Numbered from the stretch's first letter, positions 1 to 5,658 are shown. The stretch is 5,872 bases of DNA from Burkholderiales bacterium (GCA_013205525.1 JABMMR010000049.1:1-5872), one strand, 5' to 3'. Numbers and translations: made by a program. Notes: generated from the letters alone by a model not told the origin.

Positions 1-87
1 ACTGAGGCTTTACAAGCCTTACAGGTCGATAGCAACACAATCGATAATGATGACAACGGTAACCAGTTGAATTTATTCACTTTTTAA
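1..87 (+). CDS. C-terminal end of an unidentified protein with a QLNLF tail
   Basis: Frame 1 is open from the window edge and stops at TAA 85-87, giving 28 residues that end ...DNDDNGNQLNLFTF. I do not recognise the protein. The tail is acidic and Asn/Asp-rich, as expected of a flexible C-terminus, followed by QLNLF. That pentapeptide fits the beta-sliding-clamp binding consensus QL(S/D)LF found in MutS, Pol II, DinB and UmuC-type proteins. A DNA replication or repair role is therefore possible but rests on five residues. A strong hairpin about 50 bp downstream supports a real gene end here. No start codon is in the window, so length and domains cannot be judged. Confidence 0.5.
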   Translation, partial: TEALQALQVDSNTIDNDDNGNQLNLFTF

Positions 88-137
88 CCGGACACTACTG
101 GTTTTTCATGAAAGAATTATGGCACTTTGCCCATGAA

Positions 138-168
138 AAAACCCGCAGCCTTGTGGGCTGCGGGTTTT
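138..168. terminator. Bidirectional intrinsic terminator
   Basis: A 13-bp perfect stem (138-150 with 156-168) encloses the loop TTGTG. The arms are AAAACCCGCAGCC and GGCTGCGGGTTTT, so the GC-rich core is followed by a T-run on both strands (TTTT at 165-168 on +, six T from 141-136 on -). It sits between the converging ends of the 1-87 gene and the porin and can end transcription from both. Confidence 0.9.
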
Positions 169-175
169 AAGTGGT

Positions 176-219
176 TTCTAAACACACAAGCTGGCGGGTT
201 GCCAGCCTGGGGTTTAGAA
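176..219 (-). terminator. Nested inverted repeats overlapping the porin stop codon
   Basis: The inner stem GCTGGC (190-195)/GCCAGC (201-206) has a 5-nt loop. It lies inside an outer pair TTCTAAAC (176-183)/GTTTAGAA (212-219). The outer right arm contains the porin stop codon (214-216). Read on the - strand, the inner hairpin is followed by TTGTGTGTTT, a modest T-rich tract. It may be a first terminator or an mRNA 3'-end stabiliser ahead of the stronger hairpin at 138-168. Confidence 0.5.
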
Positions 220-1266
220 GCTGTGGTGGACACCAATGCCGTAATTGCTGATTTTTTTGGTGGTAGTAGTTAATTCAGCATCCACTTTTCCGGCATGTAC
301 GTACGCAACAGTGCGCTTGCTCAAGCCGTAGTTAACTCCATACTGTGTTCCTGAAAGGTTAACAGCACCCAATGTAGAGCCGCTGGTAATTTTACCGGAA
401 GAGGATGATAAGAACACTGAGGCTGCGCCCAAGGGCACGTTAACACTCATCAAGGTTGTGGACAAAGACTGTGAGCCTACAGACATTTTGGTTGTGTTGT
501 AACCAAGTTTAGCCATTCCTAAGTTATACGTAGCTGTCAATGTATTCAACTTGTTTTTGCTGGTAGGGCTGGCAGCGATAATGATGTCTGGTAAAGCAGG
601 ATCCGTATCAGTTGTAGCAAAGCTAATTCCTTTATTGATAACGGTATCAGTTGCGTAACCAACATACAAAGGACCGCTGGTGTAGTTGATGGCAAAGCCA
701 GTGCCGTCACCAGTTTTGACACCATTGGTTTCAGTACCGGATGAACCATTAGTAAGTGCAGAGTTTTTGCCGCCAAACACTTTAGTAACAGTCAATTTCA
801 AACCAGTAACAAATGAAGGCAAATCATATTGAATGCCTTGGTCTTGGCGCAAAGGCGCTTCTGAACCGTTGTAACCAACCATAGGAGCCAAGTACAAGGC
901 ACCAGTTGCGCCTGTAGCACCACCTGGGTCAGCAGCAACGGCGTTCAAGAAGGTTGCAGAGTATTGTTTGCCCAAACGAACAGAACCAAAACCACCACTC
1001 AAACCAATGAACCCCTGACGGTTGCTAGGTGCTGAAGCTGAAGTTTGGAGATTAACGCCCATTTCATACAGGTAAGAAGCCTTCAGGCCACTGCCCAAAT
1101 CTTCTGAGCCTTTGAAACCAATCAAGCTTCCGCCCGTTTGATATTCGCCTATACCAGTTTTGGTGTTGATGACTACACCGCCTAATGTGGTGGTTGATTT
1201 GTTGTAAGTTTGTTCCAAGGTGCCATAGATGGTGGCATCCGCAAAAGAGACGCCTAAATACAACAA
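214..1266 (-). CDS. Gram-negative general porin, 5' end disrupted
   Basis: This encodes an outer-membrane beta-barrel of the trimeric general porin family (beta-proteobacterial Omp32/Porin_4 type), which lets small solutes diffuse passively into the periplasm. The mature-like sequence begins DATIYGTLEQTYN, matching the usual (S)VTLYG-type first strand. A typical SVRLGKQYSATFLNAVA strand leads into the pore loop, GIQYDLPSF is another porin-like strand, and the chain ends HHSF with the C-terminal Phe needed for barrel assembly. About 341 mature residues is the normal size. The reported start is a TTG at 1266 with no Shine-Dalgarno, leaving only nine residues before the mature region. Codons 1290-1267 still read as signal-peptide sequence (TTLVAVAS), but an in-frame TAA at 1293-1291 replaces the expected Met-Lys-Lys. 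The product is probably not exported unless this is a sequencing error. Family identity is sure; function is doubtful. Confidence 0.85.
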   Translation of the reverse strand: MLYLGVSFADATIYGTLEQTYNKSTTTLGGVVINTKTGIGEYQTGGSLIGFKGSEDLGSGLKASYLYEMGVNLQTSASAPSNRQGFIGLSGGFGSVRLGKQYSATFLNAVAADPGGATGATGALYLAPMVGYNGSEAPLRQDQGIQYDLPSFVTGLKLTVTKVFGGKNSALTNGSSGTETNGVKTGDGTGFAINYTSGPLYVGYATDTVINKGISFATTDTDPALPDIIIAASPTSKNKLNTLTATYNLGMAKLGYNTTKMSVGSQSLSTTLMSVNVPLGAASVFLSSSSGKITSGSTLGAVNLSGTQYGVNYGLSKRTVAYVHAGKVDAELTTTTKKISNYGIGVHHSF

Positions 1267-1293
1267 AGATGCTACTGCAACGAGGGTTGTTTA
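1267..1293 (-). pseudogene. Orphaned signal-peptide codons of the porin
   Basis: Reading leftward in the porin frame, these codons give stop-TTLVAVAS, continuing into LLYLGVSFA and the mature DATIYG. Together they make a normal hydrophobic signal-peptide core with an Ala at the cleavage site. The n-region (Met and Lys residues) is missing. A purine-rich AAAAAGG at 1300-1294 could be a ribosome site, but the codons 6 to 12 nt beyond it are ACC, CTC and GTT, none a bacterial start. Either an indel or point change removed the start, or the upstream DNA was replaced by recombination. Confidence 0.6.
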
Positions 1294-1363
1294 CCTTTTT
1301 GTATCTATTACTGCTACTATTTCTTGACCAAACCCTATTTTTTGTCTCAAAGAGAAAAACACC

Positions 1364-2572
1364 ATGCAGTCCGAAAAAGTGAACTATTCAGTTAAGTACG
1401 CAAGCGCCTCTCACCCCGTTAGTGACACAAACTTGTCCGCATCTGTATGTAAATGGCTACCCGATTTTTTTATGCATACCCATGCATCATCTGCGCCGCC
1501 CCTATTCAATCTAAATACATCTTCTTTCACGCAAAACGCCTTAGATAAAGAGTTGAAAAGCACTCAGTTGCAAAGCCAAAGCTTTGTCGGCATTCAAGAG
1601 GTGATTTCCATCATCTTGGCGCAAGAAAAACACAAGGTTTCGCGCAATGAGGTGACTGAAGGCACCTACCGCATGACCAAAGTGAGGCTAGAAACCAACA
1701 TCACCGAGTTTTTTTTCAACACCGATTTACGCTCTGTCAACACCGCCAGCATTCAGCAGTTCGTCAACTTCTTGTCCGACAAAGAACTGTCTACACCCAC
1801 CATCGTGGGCTACATCGCGCAGCTGCGCAAAGTGCTGCGTTATTTGGTGGAGCAAGACGTGATTGCGCAAATGCCGCTGTTTCCCAAAATGAAGGTCACG
1901 CAAAAGCCGCGTGGCGCATTCACCGTCACCGAGTACGCCGCCATACTGCGCCAAGCCAAGGTGCTGCGACGGCATGTGTATGTGTGGGACAAGCCCGATA
2001 CACGCTTTCACATCAAGCCCATGTACCGCAGCATGCCGCTGGAAATGAATTGGCTGTTGCGCTTCATGGTCTACACGTTTTTGCGCCCCGGCGACATACG
2101 CCAACTGAAAAATAAACATATAGAAATCATTTCGGGCAAGTTCAATTATTTGCGCTTAACGCCGCCTGAAATTAAGCGCCACAAAGCGCCCACCGTCAGC
2201 TTGCCCCAAGCGGTGAATGTCTACAAAACCGTTCTTAAACACCATGCCGCTTTGGGCTTTGGCAGGCCAGAAGACTATGTGTTTTTCCCCGAAGAAAAAA
2301 ACCGCCTGCGGGCCTTGAACACGATTGGTTGGTTGTTCAACTGGATCATGAATTCACTGGGTTTGAAAGAGGGGCCACACGGCGCAGACCGCAGTTTTTA
2401 CAGCTTGCGCCACACCGCAATTACTTTTCGTTTGATATTTGGCGGCAACATCGATTTGCTGACGCTTGCCCGCAATGCCCGCACGTCGGTAGAGATGATC
2501 GAGAAGTTTTACGCCTCCACCTTGTCTGCCGAGATGAACATACAGCTCTTGCACAGCAAGCGCAGGTCTTGA
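1364..2572 (+). CDS. Tyrosine-type site-specific recombinase/integrase
   Basis: This 402-residue protein is a tyrosine recombinase, which breaks and joins DNA through a 3'-phosphotyrosine. Residues 1-70 are a variable tail. About 76-165 form the helical core-binding domain (TYRMTKVRLETNI through TIVGYIAQLRKVLRYLVEQ). About 185-395 are the catalytic domain. Visible residues are Arg241 in TFLRPGDIRQL, a beta-hairpin Lys at 271 or 274 (EIKRHKAP), Arg349 in FYSLRHT and nucleophile Tyr383 in SVEMIEKFYAS. The usual HxxR His is Tyr346, and the usual LGH His is absent (LARNARTS). I recall this YSLRHT/TSVEMIEK pattern as a recurring integrase subfamily, so activity is plausible. The ATG follows AGAG by 9 nt. 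It is transcribed away from the damaged porin and toward mqsRA; no excisionase or att site was found. Confidence 0.92.
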   Translation: MQSEKVNYSVKYASASHPVSDTNLSASVCKWLPDFFMHTHASSAPPLFNLNTSSFTQNALDKELKSTQLQSQSFVGIQEVISIILAQEKHKVSRNEVTEGTYRMTKVRLETNITEFFFNTDLRSVNTASIQQFVNFLSDKELSTPTIVGYIAQLRKVLRYLVEQDVIAQMPLFPKMKVTQKPRGAFTVTEYAAILRQAKVLRRHVYVWDKPDTRFHIKPMYRSMPLEMNWLLRFMVYTFLRPGDIRQLKNKHIEIISGKFNYLRLTPPEIKRHKAPTVSLPQAVNVYKTVLKHHAALGFGRPEDYVFFPEEKNRLRALNTIGWLFNWIMNSLGLKEGPHGADRSFYSLRHTAITFRLIFGGNIDLLTLARNARTSVEMIEKFYASTLSAEMNIQLLHSKRRS

Positions 2573-2641
2573 GTCACAGGTTTTTGGGTAAGGTGTCACA
2601 ACACAAATCAGTCTAGGAATAGAAAAATAGGAGCTATCAAA

Positions 2642-2662
2642 ATTAATGATGCTTAGGTTAAT
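2642..2662 (+). promoter_or_regulatory. Possible decayed mqs operator upstream of mqsR
   Basis: An AGGTTA half-site at 2655-2660 resembles one arm of the AACCT-N-AGGTT palindromes bound by MqsA in E. coli. The position where the opposite arm should lie (2645-2650) reads AATGAT, matching poorly. An outer ATTAA (2642-2646)/TTAAT (2658-2662) repeat is also present. No convincing -35/-10 pair was found in 2573-2668. The site is weak evidence on its own. Confidence 0.25.
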
Positions 2663-2668
2663 ATTCTT

Positions 2669-2965
2669 GTGGAAAAAAGAACACCTCATTGCAAGCTCAG
2701 TTTAGTTAAGACCATAGCTTCATCTGGAAATATACGCACCACTCAACATGCGCGGCAAGGCGCTGGCAATTTGGGAATGACCTTTTCTGACATGGTGGAT
2801 GTGGTGATGTGTTTGCAGCCCACTGATTTCTATAAAAGCATGACCACAAATTTGGATTCCAAAATTTGGCAAGATGTTTATAAACCATCCACAAAAGCTG
2901 GCTTGATTTACCTCAAGTTGACAGTGATGGAAGATGTATTGATTGTTTCTTTTAAGGAGCTCTAA
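2669..2965 (+). CDS. mqsR: MqsR-family mRNA interferase toxin
   Basis: This 98-residue protein is the same length as E. coli MqsR and closely similar along its length, as recalled: MEKRTPHCKLS at the start, DFYKSMTT and IWQDVYKP in the middle, and DVLIVSFKEL at the end. MqsR is a RelE/YoeB-fold endoribonuclease that cuts mRNA, mainly at GCU, independently of the ribosome. The residues linked to activity or RNA contact (Lys56, Gln68, Tyr81, Lys96) are all present, so the toxin appears intact. The start is GTG at 2669, with only a weak TTAGG about 11 nt upstream, which may keep expression low. Gene order is toxin first, as in E. coli mqsRA. The antitoxin follows after one base and shares the transcript. 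Whether transcription starts in 2573-2668 or continues from the recombinase is not clear. Confidence 0.95.
   Translation: MEKRTPHCKLSLVKTIASSGNIRTTQHARQGAGNLGMTFSDMVDVVMCLQPTDFYKSMTTNLDSKIWQDVYKPSTKAGLIYLKLTVMEDVLIVSFKEL
2954..2959 (+). promoter_or_regulatory. Shine-Dalgarno that sets the mqsA start
   Basis: AAGGAG lies inside the last codons of mqsR, with 7 nt between it and the ATG at 2967. It is much stronger than the ribosome site of mqsR itself, which would favour antitoxin over toxin synthesis. It rules out the upstream in-frame TTG at 2943 as the start. Confidence 0.85.
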
Positions 2966-2966
2966 C

Positions 2967-3188
2967 ATGAAATGTCCCGTTTGCGGTTATGCAGAATTGA
3001 AGCAAGATACTAGAGATCTTGCCCACACATTCAAAGGCGAAACAACGTTGATTACCAAGGTTGAAGGAAGTTTTTGTCCTTCTTGCCACGAATCTTTACT
3101 CGACGCTAAAGAGTCAGATCGGGTCATGAAAGAAATGAATGCATTTAATGCACGCATCATTTCAGCCACCTTAAGCTCAAATATCTAA
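2967..3188 (+). CDS. mqsA: Truncated MqsA antitoxin, zinc-binding domain only
   Basis: This 73-residue protein matches the N-terminal domain of MqsA. Zinc ligands Cys3, Cys6, Cys37 and Cys40 sit at the same positions as in E. coli MqsA (MKCPVC...FCPSC), followed by the helix ESDRVMKEMNAFNARI. In E. coli this domain binds MqsR, while residues from about 77 to 131 form a helix-turn-helix that dimerises and represses mqsRA and other genes. That second domain is absent: translation stops after ATLSSNI, and 17 bp later the ilvA 3' end begins, leaving no room for it in any frame. The protein may still neutralise MqsR but should be unable to bind the operator as MqsA does. It starts one base after mqsR behind a strong AAGGAG. 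It could also be described as a YgiT-type zinc finger protein; the MqsR partner favours MqsA. Confidence 0.9.
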   Translation: MKCPVCGYAELKQDTRDLAHTFKGETTLITKVEGSFCPSCHESLLDAKESDRVMKEMNAFNARIISATLSSNI

Positions 3189-3205
3189 TTCGCCCTGACC
3201 AACCC

Positions 3206-4789
3206 TTATTGCTGCAAAAACAGCCTGTAAACAGGATTAGCACTTTCATCCACATACGGGTAACCCAAACCATTTAAAAACTTCTCAAAGCTGGCTTGGT
3301 CTTTGGCGGGTACTTGCAGGCCCACCAAAATGCGCCCATAGTCCGCGCCTTGGTTGCGGTAGTGAAACAAGCTGATATTCCAGCCTGGGCGCATGGCAGA
3401 CAAAAACTTCATCAAAGCGCCGGGTCGCTCGGGAAACACAAACCGCAGCAAGCGTTCTTCTTGCGCTAGGGCCGAACGCCCGCCCACCATGTGGCGAATA
3501 TGTTCTTTGGCCAAGTCGTCGTGGGTGAGGTCTAGGGCTTCAAAACCATGGCGGCCCAAATGCGCTGCAATCTTGGCGCTTTCACCTTTGATGCTGGTGG
3601 TGATGCCTACAAACACATGGGCTTTGGCAGCGTCGCTGATGCGGTAATTGAACTCGGTGACCGAGCGCGGTTGTTTGCTGCCGCCAAAGGCCGGCAAGTC
3701 GCCCAGCAAGGCGCAAAACCGCTTGAAGCTGCCGCGCTCTTCAGGGATGGTCACCGCCAGCAGCGCTTCGCGTTCTTCGCCCACTTCGGCGCGCTCTGCC
3801 ACAAACCGCAAGCGGTCGAAATTCATGTTCGCACCACACAAAATAGCTGCGTAGGTTTGACCCCGCGTTTTGTGAAGTGCCACATATTTTTTGATGGCAG
3901 CCACCGCCATCGCGCCCGAGGGCTCGACGATGCTGCGGGTGTCCACAAACACATCTTTGATGGCGGCGCACACCGCGTCGGTGTCGACGCTCACGTAGTC
4001 GTCTACCAAATGCCGCGCCACGCGAAAGGTCTCTTCGCCCACCAGTTTCACCGCCGTGCCATCGGCAAACAAACCCACATCGCTCAAGGTGATGCGCTTG
4101 CCCGCCACCACCGACTGCAGCATGGCTGACGAATCATCCATTTGCACGCCAATCACCTTCACCTCGGGGCGCACCGCCTTGATGTAATTGGCTATGCCTG
4201 AAATCAAACCACCACCACCAATAGCCACAAACACCGCATCCAAAGGGCCTTGGTTCTGGCGCAGCAACTCCATGGCAATCGTTCCTTGGCCGGCAATCAC
4301 TTCCGGGTCGTCAAACGGATGGACAAACGTCAAACCTTGTTTGGCGCACAACTTCACTGCGTGGCCGTGAGCGTCGGAGTAGCTGTCGCCGTGCAGCACC
4401 ACTTCGCCGCCCAACGCTTTGACCGCCTCCACCTTCAGTGCGGGCGTGGTCACCGGCATGACGATCACCGCTCGTGTACCCAATTTTTTCGCGCTCAAGG
4501 CCACGCCTTGCGCATGGTTGCCGGCAGATGCACACACCACGCCTTTGGCGAGTTGTGCAGCGCTGAGTTGCACCATTTTGTTGTAAGCGCCGCGCAGCTT
4601 AAAACTAAACACCGGTTGCTGGTCTTCGCGCTTGAGCAGCACTTGGTTGTGCAGGCGTTTGCTGAGTATGGGCGCAGCGTCCAATGCAGACTCGTGCGCC
4701 ACGTCGTACACCCGCGCTGTGAGGATTCTTTTCAGGTAGTCAGCGGGCGTTAATCGTCGAGGGCGAGGGCTGGTGGTGTGTGTGGACAT
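3206..4789 (-). CDS. ilvA: Threonine ammonia-lyase, biosynthetic (threonine deaminase)
   Basis: This PLP enzyme converts L-threonine to 2-oxobutanoate and ammonia, the first committed step of isoleucine synthesis in the cytosol. At 527 residues it is the long biosynthetic form. The fold-type II catalytic domain covers about 15-330: PLP-binding Lys64 in SFKLRGAY, substrate loop SAGNHAQG at 88-95, the phosphate-binding GGGGL at 191-195, and CGAN at 318-321. Two ACT-like regulatory domains follow (about 341-415 and 445-520), the site of isoleucine inhibition in this family; ERPGAL at 454-459 is typical. The short catabolic form lacks these. The start ATG at 4789 has no clear Shine-Dalgarno; GGGACAATATCCC occupies that place. 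The leader contains a promoter and a complete terminator. The gene converges on mqsA with 17 bp between stops and no terminator of its own. Confidence 0.97.
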   Translation of the reverse strand: MSTHTTSPRPRRLTPADYLKRILTARVYDVAHESALDAAPILSKRLHNQVLLKREDQQPVFSFKLRGAYNKMVQLSAAQLAKGVVCASAGNHAQGVALSAKKLGTRAVIVMPVTTPALKVEAVKALGGEVVLHGDSYSDAHGHAVKLCAKQGLTFVHPFDDPEVIAGQGTIAMELLRQNQGPLDAVFVAIGGGGLISGIANYIKAVRPEVKVIGVQMDDSSAMLQSVVAGKRITLSDVGLFADGTAVKLVGEETFRVARHLVDDYVSVDTDAVCAAIKDVFVDTRSIVEPSGAMAVAAIKKYVALHKTRGQTYAAILCGANMNFDRLRFVAERAEVGEEREALLAVTIPEERGSFKRFCALLGDLPAFGGSKQPRSVTEFNYRISDAAKAHVFVGITTSIKGESAKIAAHLGRHGFEALDLTHDDLAKEHIRHMVGGRSALAQEERLLRFVFPERPGALMKFLSAMRPGWNISLFHYRNQGADYGRILVGLQVPAKDQASFEKFLNGLGYPYVDESANPVYRLFLQQ

Positions 4790-4819
4790 GGGATATTGTC
4801 CCGCAGTTGCTGACCGCGC

Positions 4820-4852
4820 AAAAAAAGCCCCGCTCCTTGCGAAGGCGGGGCT
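4820..4852 (-). terminator. Intrinsic terminator between vapC and ilvA
   Basis: The stem AGCCCCGC (4826-4833)/GCGGGGCT (4845-4852) can extend inward through CTT/AAG. On the - strand it is followed by a run of seven T (4826-4820). It ends leftward transcription, so it can close the vapBC operon. It also lies only about 30 nt upstream of the ilvA ATG, downstream of the promoter at 4915-4943, so it may act within the ilvA leader. Confidence 0.85.
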
Positions 4853-4908
4853 GTGAATCCACCTTTTCAGAGGGTGGAGGAGACAAACGGTGCTTGAAAA
4901 CCAAGCGA
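4820..4908 (-). ncRNA. Candidate short RNA or ilvA leader RNA
   Basis: The predicted start near 4908 and the terminator T-run ending at 4820 define a transcript of roughly 89 nt. It holds GCTTG/CAAGC (4892-4906), CCACC/GGTGG (4859-4877) and the terminator hairpin. I see no ATG-started leader peptide and no run of Ile, Val, Leu or Thr codons, so classical peptide-based attenuation is not supported. It could be a free small RNA, or a leader in which termination is conditional. Only the promoter-like and hairpin sequences support it. Confidence 0.35.
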
Positions 4909-4914
4909 GGCTCC

Positions 4915-4943
4915 AATATAGCCGATGAATTGCTGCGCTGCAA
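4915..4943 (-). promoter_or_regulatory. Sigma-70-like promoter upstream of ilvA
   Basis: On the - strand, TTGCAG (4943-4938) is separated by exactly 17 bp from TATATT (4920-4915). The -10 matches TATAAT at 5 of 6 positions and the -35 matches at TTG. Transcription would start near 4908, about 119 nt before the ilvA ATG. It lies in the gap between vapC and ilvA and is the best promoter candidate for ilvA. Confidence 0.5.
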
Positions 4944-4960
4944 TATATTTTGAATTTTCT

Positions 4961-5368
4961 TCAGATGGCGAGTGTCACATTGGCCGCTTCAGCGGCATCT
5001 TTCAAGCCTTGGTCTTGGGTGGCCAATTCCAGGCCTAAACGCATGGCTAGCTCTAGGTAGGCTGCGTCATAACTGCTGAGCTTGAACCGCATGGCCAACT
5101 CAAACAGCTGACGGCCAGAAGGGCCGTCGCTTTGGTCCACATGAATGGGCAGCTTGCCTAAGGCGTCAAAAATGTCTCGTGCTTGGCCGTGATCCAAGCG
5201 GTGGCGAGCGCAGGCCGTGCGCAACACGTTGGCAATTTCGAGTTGCCACAAGGCTGGTACCCAAGCTTTTTCGGTTTCCAAGCGCTTGGCGATGGCGTAG
5301 GTGTGGGGGGTGGCTTGCGAGGGGAAAAACCACGCGACAACCACGGAGTTGTCAAGCACAAAAGCCAT
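4961..5368 (-). CDS. vapC: VapC-family PIN-domain ribonuclease toxin
   Basis: This 135-residue single-domain protein has the PIN fold of VapC toxins, Mg-dependent endoribonucleases that typically cut tRNA or rRNA and arrest growth. The acidic metal-binding residues are in the expected places: Asp6 in FVLDNSVVVAWF, Glu44 in WQLEIANVL, Asp101 in SSYDAAYLELA and Asp119 in LATQDQGLK. The length is normal, so the toxin looks complete. Its ATG (5368-5366) overlaps the vapB stop by one base (TGATG), which indicates translational coupling and antitoxin-first order. The actual RNA target cannot be told from sequence. Transcription ends at the hairpin at 4820-4852 before ilvA. Confidence 0.93.
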   Translation of the reverse strand: MAFVLDNSVVVAWFFPSQATPHTYAIAKRLETEKAWVPALWQLEIANVLRTACARHRLDHGQARDIFDALGKLPIHVDQSDGPSGRQLFELAMRFKLSSYDAAYLELAMRLGLELATQDQGLKDAAEAANVTLAI

Positions 5369-5652
5369 CAGTCACGCCCAGTTTGTATGGCGTTTTTCAC
5401 ATCTAAATCGGGCGAAATGGCGTTTCCCACATCGGCCAATATTTGCATTTGGGCTTGTACGGTTTGGGCTTGGCCTTCAAGGGGAATATTGCCGCTGTCC
5501 ATGGCCACCAAACGCGCCACAGGTGCGCCGTGGCGGGTGATGGTGATTTCTTCACCACTTTGCGCGGCGGCAACCAACTCGGACAATCGGTTTTTGGCTT
5601 CAAAAATGGCGTAAGTTTTCATTTTGGGAGATTTTAAATTATGGCTATCCAT
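5368..5652 (-). CDS. vapB: Phd/YefM-type antitoxin of the VapC toxin
   Basis: This is a 94-residue antitoxin. Residues 11-50 (MKTYAIFEAKNRLSELVAAA then GEEITITRHGAPVARLVA) are the Phd/YefM DNA-binding domain, and the C-terminal part should wrap and inhibit the PIN toxin. It is therefore a Phd-fold partner for a VapC, a common pairing. Two starts are possible. ATG 5652 follows AGAAGG (5664-5659) by 6 nt, the only good ribosome site, and adds ten residues (MDSHNLKSPK). ATG 5622 is where family members normally begin but has no Shine-Dalgarno. A perfect palindrome covers the upstream start and a possible -10, suggesting repression by the antitoxin-toxin complex. I used the longer start because of its ribosome site. 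Confidence 0.9.
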   Translation of the reverse strand: MDSHNLKSPKMKTYAIFEAKNRLSELVAAAQSGEEITITRHGAPVARLVAMDSGNIPLEGQAQTVQAQMQILADVGNAISPDLDVKNAIQTGRD

Positions 5653-5658
5653 AATTTA
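5635..5658. promoter_or_regulatory. Perfect 10-bp palindrome, likely vapBC operator
   Basis: TAAATTATGG (5635-5644) and CCATAATTTA (5649-5658) are exact inverted repeats with a 4-bp spacer. The repeat spans the upstream vapB ATG (5652-5650) and a possible -10. Antitoxins of this type usually bind such palindromes over their own promoter. If instead the region is transcribed, the start codon would lie in the stem of an RNA hairpin. Confidence 0.6.

Noticed and set aside
1324..1352. TTGACC followed 17 bp later by TCAAAG as a promoter for the recombinase.
   Set aside because: The -10 is poor and the start would fall about 5 nt before the ATG; the evidence is too weak to annotate.
1727..2119. 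A 130-codon open frame on the - strand inside the recombinase gene, and similar long frames opposite ilvA (for example 3548-4129 on +).
   Set aside because: They are shadows of well-supported genes and have no recognisable domains.
1277..3212. GCAACGAGGGTTG (1277-1289) matches the reverse complement of 3200-3212 at 11 of 13 bases, near both edges of the presumed element.
   Set aside because: Both copies lie in sequences explained by coding (porin signal peptide; ilvA last codons), the match is short and inverted, and integration sites should be direct repeats.
4826..4912. AGCCTCGCT (4912-4904, - strand) could pair with the 3' arm of the terminator and act as an antiterminator.
   Set aside because: Most of the segment lies at or before the predicted transcription start near 4908, so it would not be in the RNA.
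4874..4929. A + strand mini-ORF starting GTG at 4890 behind GGAGGAG, encoding about 12 residues.
   Set aside because: It is very short, antisense to the ilvA leader, and has no supporting promoter or downstream gene.
4865..4975. A - strand reading frame giving ...YIAAQQFIGYIGASLGFQAPF..., which looks membrane-like.
   Set aside because: It has no ATG, GTG or TTG start after its upstream stop, is only about 36 codons, and overlaps the promoter and hairpins. I treat it as chance.
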